Assembly: GCF_000003815.2 (NCBI RefSeq)
Contig: NC_049980.1
Span: 15,805,576-15,869,575 of the forward strand
Length of the DNA: 64,000 bases
DNA from: Branchiostoma floridae
Lineage: Eukaryota > Chordata > Leptocardii > Amphioxiformes > Branchiostomatidae
Reading direction: 5' to 3'
Part shown: piece after piece, positions 10,890-23,500 of the stretch
Layout of the letters: each line of letters begins with the position of its first letter
How positions within the stretch are numbered: position 1 is the stretch's first letter
The notes under the pieces: generated by a model
Told to the model about the DNA's origin: nothing
What the model saw: only the letters and a program-made list of their open reading frames with translations
Database searches by the model: none
Made by a program: the position numbers and the translations under genes

Positions 10890-13285
10890 AATACTTTAGG
10901 TTATTACATTTTATCTGGCCGTTTATATTGTGATTTTTAAAATATTTTTAATTTCACATGTTGCGTCTTTGCTCTTGATAATGCTATATGGTAAGGGTTT
11001 GACTGTCACATCGCCAAGACTAAATCATCGCTTTGTAGCTTCGTAAAATTCTGGAACAGGCTCATAACTGAACACACGCCCCCTGTTCCCTGTCAATCTT
11101 GGTTATCCTGTCGGCACGCGAGTACAAGTACCACAAAAATGTCGCCGCGCTAGCCTGGGTACCATTCTCCGCGGTCGGCTTTGGGGAGCTTTACCCGGCA
11201 CCGGCCTGCTTCTGTCAGCCTGTCTGATTAGCTGCCCTTTGAGATTTCGCCTATAGAGCTTGTAGCCGGCCTTTTGAGTCGGGGCGCGACTAAATTAATC
11301 TAACCCCGTAAGAACTCCCCCGGCCTGTACCAATCAACTGTACGGGCGGTCACCTCTACACCGCCGAGCGCCTCGATGGTATGGTTCCCAGGCTATCGCC
11401 GCGCCAGACTGATGGAACATGAGACATCTGGCCCGCTGATAGCTGGCATACCATCCTGTCAAGTCACTGTCATTGTACAACAGCTGTTGTTACAGGTACA
11501 TCATGGCGGATGCAATGTGCTTAGATTTACTACTGCAAAGAGATGTAGCAACTCAACGAGATATCAAACATGTACAGTACAAGATCCTAGATTGACGTAC
11601 ATAGTATCATTGTTACATCAATGATCTATGATCTCCAGTTGAATCGATGTAATGCCGAAGCAAATGCTACCAAATGCGCCGAGATCTGCAGCCAAACGAT
11701 ATTTCTGTATAATGTGTTGATCGATGCATGCAGTGCCAAGAGCCGCTTCAAGTTCAAGTGGTCATGATGCTTTCTTCAAGACGTCGTCCCTCTGGGCCCT
11801 CCAGAAGGTACTGGCTGCTGTCAGACTATGATGGGATACTGATAAAAAGACTGAACCGATGAAATGGCAGCGATATCAAAACATGAGACGGTGCATGGTG
11901 CTTTTGTACAACCATGTAAATTGTGTTCTGGGAATTCTGTCCGCTCGAACATGTCTACTACTACATGTACCATTGGTACTGTACAAGGTTTGTCATACAG
12001 ACAGAATGCTTATTCAGTCGTAAATTGTTCAAAACGCGACAATCGAACGGATGTTATTGTTTGTACAAATGGAAGTATTGCAAAATTTGCTTGTAAGATG
12101 TTCCATGTACAGTATACATGACCTTGAAAAACATTCGACGTCTCCAGACAGATGAGTGGTGACATCACCATATGGGAGATCGCCAATATATACCTGATGC
12201 GTGACAAGAGGCTCGGCACGAGATTGGCACGAGATCTTGTCCGATATGCATGTAGATATTGTATCAGTCAGCAGAACTGCTTGCATAATATCCATAACGT
12301 TACTATGATCGCAGAGTACACATTTCATATTGGCCCCCATTTCACTAGACGCGATCGCGCTACGACCTCACTGCGACCTTACTGTGACTTGGCATTTGTG
12401 ACTTAATGATCTTGAGATCGACATTTAGGATATCATATGATAAATGTAAAGGAATGACTGAAAATGCGCCCCGTCAAATGTCAAATTTCAGGTTGCAATT
12501 GACTTGCCGCCCTAGCGGAATGGGGGTGTTATTCCCAGCCTTTGCAACAACCAAGGAGCTTTTATCACTGATAAAAGCTCCTTGCAACAACGGACATGAG
12601 TGATGAGAACAAAAGCTCGGGTGATTTTGTCGGCGCGTACTCCAGACTAGCGTACGTATATGAATATTTGGTGCAGGATCGGCACGGGCGCTATTATCGG
12701 CCCATCTGTCTGTCTGATGGCGTGAGATGTCTGAGCGCAGGTGGTTTTGTGGCGCTTGGCAAACCGCAAAATGATTGGGAGGCTTCAAACAATCTATCTG
12801 CTGGCGAAAAACAATAACCGGCTCTGTTACAATCTGAGACAATAGAATGCATATAAACACCAACACGCAACCTACCAATCTGAGACGACAGGCCGGTGGA
12901 GCAGTGACTTTATAGGACACCTCTCCAATCGTTCATACGCTGTGTAGTCTCCCCGCCTGCCTGCTGCAAATATTACATGCGACACACGAATTTCTTTAAT
13001 ATGGACGTGTACAGAAACTCCTTCTCCAGGACCGTAGACTGCGACAGGACACAGGCTATGCTCTGAGGCCCATGTTGGGTCGGGTTCTGAACGTGCGTGG
13101 GATGAGTGATGAGAAGGGCGGTCACAGGGGAGTCTGACTCGCATCGAATAGCGGAGAGCACCGTGAAATCTGGTCTGACTTGTCTCCAGCTCCACACAAA
13201 ACCCAGACCGTAACGTTTGTCAGGGTAGAGAGTTCCGCTGTTCCACCGGGAGCCGCCAAGAAATGTCATGGATTGCCACTCTACA
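10890..13285. other. Gene-free region, mixed repeats
   Basis: No exon supported on either strand. Several open frames of 65-148 codons overlap one another without codon bias or homology. It contains the 33-bp palindromic insertion at 12552-12584, listed separately. Confidence 0.4.
12545..12591. mobile_element. 33-bp palindromic micro-insertion with 7-bp target duplication
   Basis: Arms of 15 bases at 12552-12566 (CAAGGAGCTTTTATC) and 12570-12584 with a 3-base loop. CAACAAC flanks it on both sides (12545-12551 and 12585-12591). The outer end CAAGGAG matches the terminus of the 1.15-kb element at 60186-61336. Too short to be anything but two terminal repeats back to back. Confidence 0.65.
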
Positions 13286-13397
13286 TCTGCGTAGAGATTA
13301 ACGTTTATTTTACTATTTACTGACGCCCAACGCCTACATCTTCCCATCCAACCATTTAGATACTTGGACACTGGACATTAATTTCGACTAGCGCAAA
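13286..13397. repeat. 112-bp direct repeat, left copy
   Basis: Begins TCTGCGTAGAGATTAACG and ends GACTAGCGCAAA. An apparently identical copy stands at 14651-14762 on the other side of the hAT-like element. It codes for nothing I can see. Confidence 0.85.
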
Positions 13398-14650
13398 TGA
13401 GGGTCTGCATGGGGGGGTCTTGGTAACGCTTAACGGTGAATTCAGGAGGCCCGGTAACGCTTAACGGTGAATTCAGGAGGCCCGGTAACGCTTAACGGTA
13501 AATTCAGAATTAGTTACAAAGCATAACAGTAACATTGACGTGCATTCCTATTCATACAACGCTAGAGTAGTTATATCAATAGGTGAAAATACATTGTGAG
13601 AAGCAAAAGGTTCCCAGAAACCCGGAGGAATGACAGGGACAATGTCCATGACATTAGTAAATTGACGGAGGCAGAGTTCCGGGTCCGCCACAGAGACAGC
13701 GGCAGCAAATTTCTTATGGGGCGATTGAACTATTTTTTCAGCACATCGAGCGCCGAAGGCGCCACCCATTCCAGGGGGGTCCGGGGGATGCTTCCCCGGA
13801 AAAATTTAAAAATCAAGACCCTCTTAAATGCTATTTCCTGCATTTTCGGCAAATTTTGCCGACCGACTAAGCTAGGTTGATTTTGACATTTTCATCAAAT
13901 TACACATGATTATACTCGTAGCTTTGGCCTCCACCCCCAGAGCCCCGACATATTTTTACCATTTTGATCACGAGACGTTGCAATATAAGTCCGGGAAAAT
14001 TTTAAAATCTGGACCGTCTGAAACGCCATTTACTGAATTTTGAAGGACAGATTTTGCCGTAAGACGAAGCTAAATTAAATGACATTTTATTAGAGAGAAA
14101 AGTTTTTTTTGTGCGAAAACCCACGCCCCTAACATATTTTCGCCATGTCGTCGTGAGCGCCAAAGGCGCAAGCCGTCGCAATGGAGGTCCGGAGAAACCT
14201 CATTTTCTGCATTCTAAGAGAACTTTTTGCCTGAAACTAAGCTATGTTTGACACTGAAATCTGCATGAGTGATAAAGTTTTGAGGGCGACGCTTCCGCAA
14301 CATATTTTACTATGTTCAGAGCCGAAGGCCGGGAGGCTTGGAGAAATTTTGAAATCTGGACCCTTTGAAACGCCATTTCCTGCAATTTCAGGGGCTCTAT
14401 CTGGCATTTGACTTCGTGTGTATAGTATAACGGGTGCATAACGGGTTACGAAGAATTTCTTGGTAACGTTTAACGGTGAATTCGGGATAACAAATAACGA
14501 TTAACGTTGAATTAAAACGACCAATAACGCCTCACGAAGAATATACTGATAACGGTTAACGTTGAATTAGAGCGGGTCAGTAACGATTAACGGTGAATTA
14601 AAATGGCTCGTAACGCTTAACGGAAAAAGGCATGCAGACCCTCGCAAATG
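13392..14650. mobile_element. Nonautonomous hAT-like DNA element, copy 1 (1243 bp)
   Basis: The element at 13400-14642 starts AGGGTCTGCATG and ends CATGCAGACCCT (12-bp terminal inverted repeats). It is flanked by a perfect 8-bp duplication CGCAAATG (13392-13399, 14643-14650); 8-bp duplications are characteristic of hAT transposons. Both ends are packed with variants of the subterminal motif TAACGnTTAACGGTGAATTC, all in one orientation, as expected for transposase-binding repeats. The interior has recurring GCCGAAGGCGC-like motifs but no transposase frame. The copy at 18110-19345 is clearly the same family. hAT membership is inferred from duplication length only. Confidence 0.8.
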
Positions 14651-14762
14651 TCTGCGTAGAGATTAACGTTTATTTTACTATTTACTGACGCCCAACGCCT
14701 ACATCTTCCCATCCAACCATTTAGATACTTGGACACTGGACATTAATTTCGACTAGCGCAAA
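14651..14762. repeat. 112-bp direct repeat, right copy
   Basis: Matches 13286-13397 base for base by eye. The left copy is followed by TG then the element; this one is preceded by the second target duplication. Removing the element leaves a simple tandem duplication. Confidence 0.85.
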
Positions 14763-15020
14763 AGTTGACTCTCAAGGATTCAGTTTTACACTGCAGCACT
14801 CTTCATAAAACCGATACACAGTTTACCCTAAACGAGAGGCTCTTGTATTCACATAAATGTGTTATGCAACTTCATCTTTTGCAATAAGTTGTTAGCTGAT
14901 CAGAGAATGCCCAATTGGCCGAATTAAATACGAAATGGGTTCCTTGAGAACCACCCAATTAGTGTTATGATTTACGAGTTCTTGTGGGCAAACTGGACGC
15001 TCTTTAGTTTAGACAACTAC

Positions 15021-15053
15021 CAGGAACCAAGGAGGTTACCTCCTTGCAGGAAC
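15021..15053. mobile_element. 19-bp palindromic micro-insertion with 7-bp target duplication
   Basis: CAAGGAGGTTACCTCCTTG at 15028-15046 is a perfect palindrome (apart from the central base) flanked by CAGGAAC at 15021-15027 and 15047-15053. Same terminus as the element at 60186-61336. Confidence 0.7.
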
Positions 15054-15354
15054 TCATTTGACCTAGTTTTAAATGACCTCATTTTGACCTACTCTCCAAA
15101 AGGGAGGTTCGGCTGTGGTGACCGTCGGACTTCTTTCATTTCCCTCTAAATAAAAGAAATCACGGTCACACCTAATGGTGATACATGTAACGTTATATCC
15201 CCGACTGAAACCTCTGCTTGGAGAGTAATACTAATACTGAGAGTTGAACCGTTCTTTCAGTCGCACTGAAGAGGTGACGTCACATAAAAACATCATACGA
15301 TCATACGTCACGCTACGCGAGATCCCAACACAGTATGACCACGAATCCACTACG

Positions 15355-15749
15355 CTCCAAGCAGAGGTTTGGCTCTGACTGTTTTTGATGTGGTTTAGAC
15401 GTTTTTGTCGGGCTGACCAGCGGACATGACGGTACAGAATGAAAGCCCGACAAAACGCCTAAAAAACGTAAGAGTAAGAATTGCCCGGGCTTGACAAATG
15501 GTAACAATAATCTGTCATTCTGTATATGTTTTTACTATGTATCTTTCCACAGACGTATATATAAGAAAAGGTCATAATAGTAAAACAAGTTGTCCTACGT
15601 GTCAAGGGATTAGTGAATACTGAGGATGCATGCCCCCCTTTTTACTGATATGAACTTGTTAAAGAAAACAGTACAAAGTAGACAGCCCGACGTGGTAAAA
15701 AACGCCTAAAACACGTCAAAAACAGCAGGAGCTGAACCTTTGCTTGGAG
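15355..15749. mobile_element. 395-bp inverted-repeat element (CTCCAAGCAGAGG ends)
   Basis: Imperfect inverted repeats of about 65 bp: the left end starts CTCCAAGCAGAGGTTTGG and the right end closes CCTTTGCTTGGAG, with matching CTGTTTTTGA and GTCGGGCTG blocks inside each arm. No coding frame. No clear target duplication. Solo ends of the family occur at 1575, 15213 and elsewhere. Confidence 0.6.
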
Positions 15750-16319
15750 TTGGAGAGCATACACGATATACATTTTTGTTTACGATGTTGTGCAATATAA
15801 TTTGATACCATTTTGCTTCTTTTCATGTTAGCCCAACAATAACAAGAAGAACCGGAAGAGCGCCGGTGTAACTTTTCCGACTAACGTTTATACCAGGATA
15901 CTATATCTGCGCGATTCAACCTCCACCTCTGATCACCTCTGCTTAGAGAGTAAATAATAGCCTCTTCATCTTGTTGGCCGATTACGCTTGATTTGATGTA
16001 AAAATAAAATCATTTAGCAAGGAAAGACGAGTGTGCATTTGGATCACGCATTGACTACCTGATGATGTGATCATGTCATTGGTTAGGGACCATTATTCGC
16101 AAGGATGGAACAAGGGATAACATCTAGATTAATGAATGGGAATGATCAAATAGTGTGCATTCTGGTGACCTCTGACCCCGACATGTCAATTATTGCCGAC
16201 GACTCGGCAGCTGGACATCACGGGAAGAAGAAGAATTATCCTGCCTTTATCTTTGACAAGTTCGTCATCGATCTGGAATAACAGGCATAGGAGCTAGGGG
16301 TGGGTACCGGTACAGAAAA

Positions 16320-16389
16320 TTCAGGTCCAGGTCCGGTTCAGGTCCAGAGGAATCAGGTCCAGGTCCGGACCTGAACCTGGACCTGATTC
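16320..16389. repeat. AGGTCC-rich repeat with a 15-bp-arm palindrome
   Basis: GAATCAGGTCCAGGT at 16350-16364 pairs with ACCTGGACCTGATTC at 16375-16389. The segment before it repeats TCAGGTCCAGGTCCGG. It can fold as a cruciform; the role is unknown. Confidence 0.6.
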
Positions 16390-17550
16390 AGTATGTGAAC
16401 GTTGTGATTGGGCTATACTCAAAATGATGCACCATTTTGCTACAGAGAAATCTGTTTTGTGTAGTATTCTACTCCCACTGGCGTTTTAAAAATCCTACAA
16501 GGCTACCTTCCTCAGTACGATAGACTGCAAAAGTTGGTAAATTAACTATAGAATCTATTCTGCTTCGCTCTTGTACAGTGCGCAGGAAGGAAATTCTGTC
16601 GATTCTTTTTTATACCTCCTTTTGCAAAACGACGACTGACGCAACACAAGCGCTCGTTTAATATTCAGTCAATGTTCCGGAAATAGTCGCGAAAATTGCT
16701 GTTCTGTTCCGTCTGGGGGAGACAAGCTCTGCATCGGGCAGCTGTTTGGTATGGCCCAACCTGGTTACATCATCGCAGCATAACCTACATTTGAGCCAGC
16801 GCGTGGCCGTGGGTTATGGAGGGGCCAGAGCGAGGAAACACACATGATCGATCTGACACTCACAGTAAAACTCGTGCAAGGACAATTGCCAAAATCGTGA
16901 AGGGCAAAAAGTATAACATAACAAACCTTGTTGATGCCAAGATCAATCTGTCTGATCACTGTAAGTTCAGAGAAAAGACACCACTTGGACCATTCGTTCG
17001 TCTGCACCGCTCTGGACTACAGTCTGAAGACCGGCTTTTGTATGCAGCATGTAGGACGCCGGTTCGCTGCAAATGGCATGACGGTATCACGGTGGGCCGG
17101 TATCACGCTCGGGGGGCGTGCGGTCAATCCCGACATGCCTGGCAGGCGGGAAACTACGAAAAATTCCAAGATCTTCCAGCAGTGCACACATGAGATCTGA
17201 ATACTGATATCGTTCACCTTTCTAGTCGGTACTAACACTGAGTCAAAAGATGCAAGAGTTTATGGAAATGCTAAACATTATTGGATGTAAAAATAGTGAG
17301 TGGCCGTGGATGAATGTGTTACTGAATTATGCCAATGAAAATCTAACGTTAACAGTGCAAAGAAAGAAACTTTAAGGTAAGTCTGGTGCATTTATAGAAT
17401 AGCGGAACTGGAGATAAGGCTCATCTTTATTGTACAATAATGCAGCTGGCACTGTGGCTGCTCTTTTCCACACGATGGAAGCGGTAATATGACATTGAAC
17501 ACATGATCATGTGACATCCCCTCACACCTGAAGCACATGACCCAAACAAG

Positions 17551-20500
17551 ATGGCGGTCCTCAGTACGATACAATGCGTGTTCAGCGTGGTGTTGGTGTT
17601 GTTCGCCTCACCACTGCCTTGCCTCAATGTCCGAGCGTACCAAAGGCCCGTCATGGTACAACAGACGGGCAAAGTCTTGCCTAAGCCGCAAATGATGACG
17701 GTGTCTGCTGAAGCCTACACTCTGGCGATGTCCAGCTTTAAATTTACATACGGCTCTTCCTCCGAGATGTGCGACATCGTGGACCAGGCGTTTAGGCGGT
17801 ACTATGATCTTATATTCGACGTCGATGGACCGAAGAAAGCTCCAAAGGTACCTGAAAGCATGGCCGAGCTGACTGTACTACAGGTCATGGTGAAAGAGCC
17901 ATGCAAGGGAGCCTATCCCAGCTTGGAGTCCTCAGAAAACTGTAAGTACAGAAAATCTAAAATACAAAAATGTTACTGTAAAAAGGAAAATATTCGCGGT
18001 GGTTTCATGGTCGCGGTTTTAGCGAGGACCTCTTAAGAAGTTCAGTGCGAACTTAGAACCACGGTGAACACTTCCATCCTTTTACGTGTCAGTTTCAACC
18101 AATTTACAGAGGGTCTGCATGGGGGGGGGGGGGTCTTGGTAACGCTTAACGGTGAATTCAGGAGGCCCGGTAACGGTTAACGGTAAATTCAGGAGGCCCG
18201 GTAACGCTTAACGGTAAATTCAGAAGGAGTTACAAAACATAACACCGTTGAAAGTAACATTGTCGTGCATTCCTATATATACAGGTTTGACTGTAGTTAT
18301 ATCGATGGGGGAAATATCCGACTAATGACAAAGCAAAAGGTGCCCAGAACTCGGAGGAATGACAGGGACATTGTCCATGACATCTGTAAATTGACGGAGG
18401 TAGAGTTCCCGGCCCGCCACAGTGACGGCAGAAGTAAATTTCTTATGGGGGGATTGAACTATTGTTTCAGCACATGGAGCGCCGAAGGCGCGAAGCATCT
18501 ATTGGGGGTGTTCCGGGGGTGTGCTCCCCCGGGAAAATTTTAAAATCAAGACCCTCTTAAATGCTGTTTCCTGCATTTTCGGCAAATTTTGCCGACTGAC
18601 TAAGCTAGGTTGATTTTGACGTTTTCATCAAATTACACAATGATTATAGCTCCACCGCTGACATATTTTACCATTTCAAGCTCAGAAGGCACGAGACGTT
18701 GCAATATAACTAAGTCCGGGAAAATTAAAATCTGGACCGTCTGAAACGCCATTTACTGCATTCTGAAGGACACATTTTCCTGTAAGACGAAGCTGAATTA
18801 AATGACATTTTATTTGAGAGAAAAGTTTTTTGTGCCTACCCACGCCCCTAAATATTTTCACCATGTCAGCGTGAGCGCCAAAGGCGCCAGCCGTCGCAAG
18901 GAAGGTCTGGAGAAACCTCATTGTCTGCATTCTAGGAGTACTTTTTGCCCGAAACTAAGTCAAGTTTACACTGAAATCTGTATGAGTGATAAAGTTTTTG
19001 AGTGCGACGCTTCCGCAACATATTTTACCCTGTCCCGAGCCGAAGGCCGGGAGGCTCGGAGAAAATTTTGAAATCTGGACCCTTTGAAACGCCATTTCCT
19101 GCATTTTCCGGGGTTCTATCTGGCATTTGACTTCGTGTGTACAACGGGTTACGAAGAATTTCTTGGTAACGCTTAACGGTGAATTCAGGATAGCAAATAA
19201 CGGTTAACGTTGAATTAAAACGACCAATAACGCTTCACGAAGAATATACCGATAACGATTAACGTTAAATTAGAGAGGGTCGGTAACGATTAACGGTGAA
19301 TTAAAATGGCTCGTAACGTTTAACGGAAAAAGGCATGCAGACCCTCTTTACAGGTGCTTGATTTTCGCCCTACAAGTCCCCCTAAACATTAATCCGCGGT
19401 GGCAAATTTTACCCCTCTGCCGGCTGAAGTCCTTCCCCAGCTTATTGAAATAATCCAGAATAGATTCTGTAAAAATATTCTAGGAGTACAAAGAAGTTCT
19501 AGTAACAGTCCGTATAGTCAAATATTGGCTTCGACTCAGACAATTAAATATGTCTTCACATCCGTTACAAGTAGATGCACTTCAGTCACAACATTATTTA
19601 CCAGAGAACAGCCGCAGGAAAAACTGGATACATCATGTAAAGGAAGTACTTGATAACAGCGGCTATTCATACATCTGGAATACCGACATCATAGACAGCA
19701 GTTATTCATGTACATTGTTAAGGAGAAGGTTGAATGACATGTATACTCAAACTTTCTTTTACAAGTTATCTGTAGACGAAGGAAAACTTAGATTTTACAA
19801 AAACTTAAAAACAACATATGACATGGAAAACTACTTGTACCATAATAATTATGATTACCGCTCAGCAATATGTAAGTTACGAATTAGTTCGCACCCGTTA
19901 GAAATAGAGAAAGGAAGATACAAAAAGCTACCTNNNNNNNNNNNNNNNNNNNNNNNNNNNNNNNNNNNNNNNNNNNNNNNNNNNNNNNNNNNNNNNNNNN
20001 NNNNNNNNNNNNNNNNNNNNNNNNNNNNNNNNNNNNNNNNNNNNNNNNNNNNNNNNNNNNNNNNNNNNNNNNNNNNNNNNNNNNNNNNNNNNNNNNNNNN
20101 NNNNNNNNNNNNNNNNNNNNNNNNNNNNNNNNNNNNNNNNNNNNNNNNNNNNNNNNNNNNNNNNNNNNNNNNNNNNNNNNNNNNNNNNNNNNNNNNNNNN
20201 NNNNNNNNNNNNNNNNNNNNNNNNNNNNNNNNNNNNNNNNNNNNNNNNNNNNNNNNNNNNNNNNNNNNNNNNNNNNNNNNNNNNNNNNNNNNNNNNNNNN
20301 NNNNNNNNNNNNNNNNNNNNNNNNNNNNNNNNNNNNATGGGCATGAATTTGCAATAAACTTATTAAACTATGTACTGTTTTATGCCACCGAGGAATCTGC
20401 TTGGAGATTACCTAAACATTTCTCCTTTGTCAATATTTTTGTTGTAATGTTTAACATTTTCATGTTTTTATAATCATTTTACACGTCACATATTTTTCCA

Positions 20501-23500
20501 AGACAGCATCTATGTAACGTTAGCTTCTTTACGGGCAATTTAGTCCTGGACAGCGCAGTTTGCATTGCATAGACTGGGAACAAGTTTTCTGCGCGGGGAA
20601 AATTTGATCAAGCATTTTCTTTCACATGCAAATTTAAAAGTTTCAAACTTTTTTGCGCATGAAATTTGGAAGTCACTTAAAATTGAAAATCACTTGAAAG
20701 AAAAAGGTTTTGTTGTGTAGAATGTAACGTTAACTAATAGGATTGAAACGTACAAGAGGGGTGAGTAGAACAGAAACAAATAATATATACAAATATCCTG
20801 ACTCCCGGGAATCGAACCTGTGTAACTGACCAATTATGCCAAAAGCCTGACAGGCGTTTGGCATTGTCAGTTGTGTTAGCGCTACTTGAACCCCCACTGT
20901 TACAGGATACTTGTACTTAATTCCATTTTGTGCCATCTTTATCTTATTTAAACTTTTAAGTTTAAAACTCCCTTTACGTTTTTGAATCCCTTGGGAGCCA
21001 GCTTGTCTATTCCCAAGGAACCAGAAATTCAACCCAAAATTTAAGGCAACAGATATAGAGTAGAGTAGTACAGTAGAGTTCTTCAGGCACAAGTAGGAAC
21101 TCTAGTTCCAGTTTAGGCCGCTCTCTCGTTTCTCAGACACTGACATCCCAGGTAATTGCGGATCATCCAGGGCTCTAATAGTCTAAAGTTGTAGTACACA
21201 CTGTGTTTCTTCATGTGGTTGTCTAGTCTTTCTTTAAAGCAGTTTACAATAGAGATGTCACCACCGGTTCAGGTAGATTGTTCCACCATGAGGCAACCCT
21301 GATGCAGAAGAAATGTGACCTTCTGTTACTTTTCGTTGCTTTTTTCTTGATCCGGAGGCAGTGACCCCTTGTTTGTGTGCTCGTGTTTAACTCAAATGGA
21401 CATGAAGTGTCGTATATCCCATGTAACAACCTGTAGACCTGTGTTTATCAGATCCCCCCTAAGTCTCCTATAGACCAGTGTAGGTAAATTCAGAGCCTTC
21501 AGTCTCTCTTCATAGGGTAGACTTCTAAAATCATACATTTTATGAACATTACTTTTTCCCGCACAAATATATCCCTCACAAATTTTCCTGCACAAATTTA
21601 GATAGACAGTTTATGGTAATGATGATCTTTTTTGTCCATTCTTGTTCCCAGACACTCTGACAGTTACTGCTCCGATGGGAATGCTGGTTGCTGATTCAGC
21701 ATGGGGAGTGTTGAGAGGTACAATCTAAGCTATGAACCTTCTGTCATTGACAGTTTGGACAGTGGCAGGGAATAGGTAAACTTTGCCAAAGTTCTGTCCC
21801 ATGAATGACTCTCTGCAGTCAAAGTAAGGACATGTATCCTGTTGCTTTCCTAATATAACTTCCTGCTGGAATACAGCTTGTCCTTGTTATGTTATGTTGT
21901 AACATGTATGTTTCTTACTTCAGGTTTGGAGACATTTTCTCAGCTGATATACAGAACAGATGATGGCACGGTAAGTATGGAGACAAACTTACTCAAAGGT
22001 ATAACTATTTCAATGGAAAACAAGAGTGCAAAGATGCCATGCCATGATTTTTTTGTCCAATTGTAGGTCATTAATTATGCAAATAAGTTTTTGATTAACA
22101 TCACTTACTTTCATGATGATCACTTCCTGTCACTGTACAGTGAAGTTGACTATAATATGGAAAATGTATAACTGAGAACTCTGACAAGGAGACCATTTTA
22201 ACCTCCAATTGAATTTCACTTCCTGTGCATGCCAGTCTGCGGTAACACTATTCAGAGCCTCATTTCTTGTCACTCTAATGTATTCAAGTAACGATATAAA
22301 CGCAAGAGAACAAACATACAAAACACCCTGAAAACAAAACCTCTGTACATTGGTGTCGACTGTTATAGACCAGAACATAATATAGCCAACATCAGAAAAT
22401 TGCTTTGTAGGATGTCATTACATTTTGCTTTGTTACAACAGATGATCATCAACAAGACTACAGTAGATGACTTTCCCAGGTTTGCCCACAGAGGAATCCT
22501 ATTGGACACTTCCCGCCATTTTATTCCCCTCAAGTACATCAAGCAGAATTTGGTAAGAGTTTCATCTGTCTACAGCTGATTGGCTTCCCTTGTAATAATT
22601 CCTGGGGATAAATGGAGACTTGTTACACTGCAGCTAATTTTGGGCCCCTTCTTCATACATATCTTTAACTCTTATCCACTATTGATTTTGTTTGAAGAAA
22701 AGTAAAATGAAGAACATTTATAGGATCCTCTTGTTGTTAAATTGTAGGATGCAATGGCTTACAACAAGTTCAATGTGTTCCATTGGCACATTGTGGATGA
22801 CCAGTCCTTCCCATATCAGAGTGTTGTCTTCCCTGATCTCAGTGCTAAGGTAAGAAGATATTTGAATTACAATTATGTTTCTTACAAATTTTAGATTCAC
22901 AGTATCTATTGTAGTAGTGCTAATATGAAATTGTCGTAATATAAGAATGCATGGTAAGAGTTGTTATCAATACTAAGCAGTTTATCCAATAAGAGAATGG
23001 CTGCATGAAACTGCTGCTAGGTACATCTGCAATATTTCAGAATTTTGACCAAGATGTTTTTTTAACTCCTAAAAGTGTAGGCTGCTTGTTTAAAAACTGA
23101 ACAATGCAAATGTGATTAGGAGTATCTGACATAAACTTTACCATTGTTTCGACATTCAGATGGTGGGGTTATTAAAATTTTTATGTTGTGTTGATGACTT
23201 GATATTTGTACTCCAGGGAGCCTTTAATCCTTACACCCACCTGTACACGCAAGAGGATGTTAAGGATGTTATAGAGTACTCACGGCTGAGGGGCATCAGG
23301 GTTGTGCCAGAGTTTGACACCCCTGGTAGGCGCATTATGATTTACATGTGATCAGCAGGACTTGATGTTATTAGCTGTAAACTGTTTGCAGTGGTATATT
23401 TGTATGATGTTATTTTTATCCAGATACTTCCGTTATGTAGAATTTGAATGATCAAAACATTAAAACTAAAAGGGGGATTTCTAGTGGCCTAGGCCTGCTT

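Larger units (their letters stand above)
14763..17550. other. Gene-free region upstream of hexosaminidase
   Basis: Holds a 19-bp palindromic insertion (15028-15046), a 395-bp inverted-repeat element (15355-15749) and an AGGTCC-rich palindrome (16350-16389). No exon is supported. A 125-codon open frame at 16816-17193 has a donor-like GTAAGT inside but no homology I recognise. The hexosaminidase promoter must lie close to 17550, but I see no TATA box. Confidence 0.4.

Noticed and set aside
16816-17193. 125-codon frame starting MEGPERGNTHDRSDTHSKTR with an internal GTAAGT
   Set aside because: No partner acceptor, no recognisable family and no conserved motif; overlapping frames of similar length exist on both strands.
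20800-20900. A true tRNA gene on the minus strand
   Set aside because: A good T-arm/B-box is present, but no acceptor stem, D-arm or anticodon arm can be placed.
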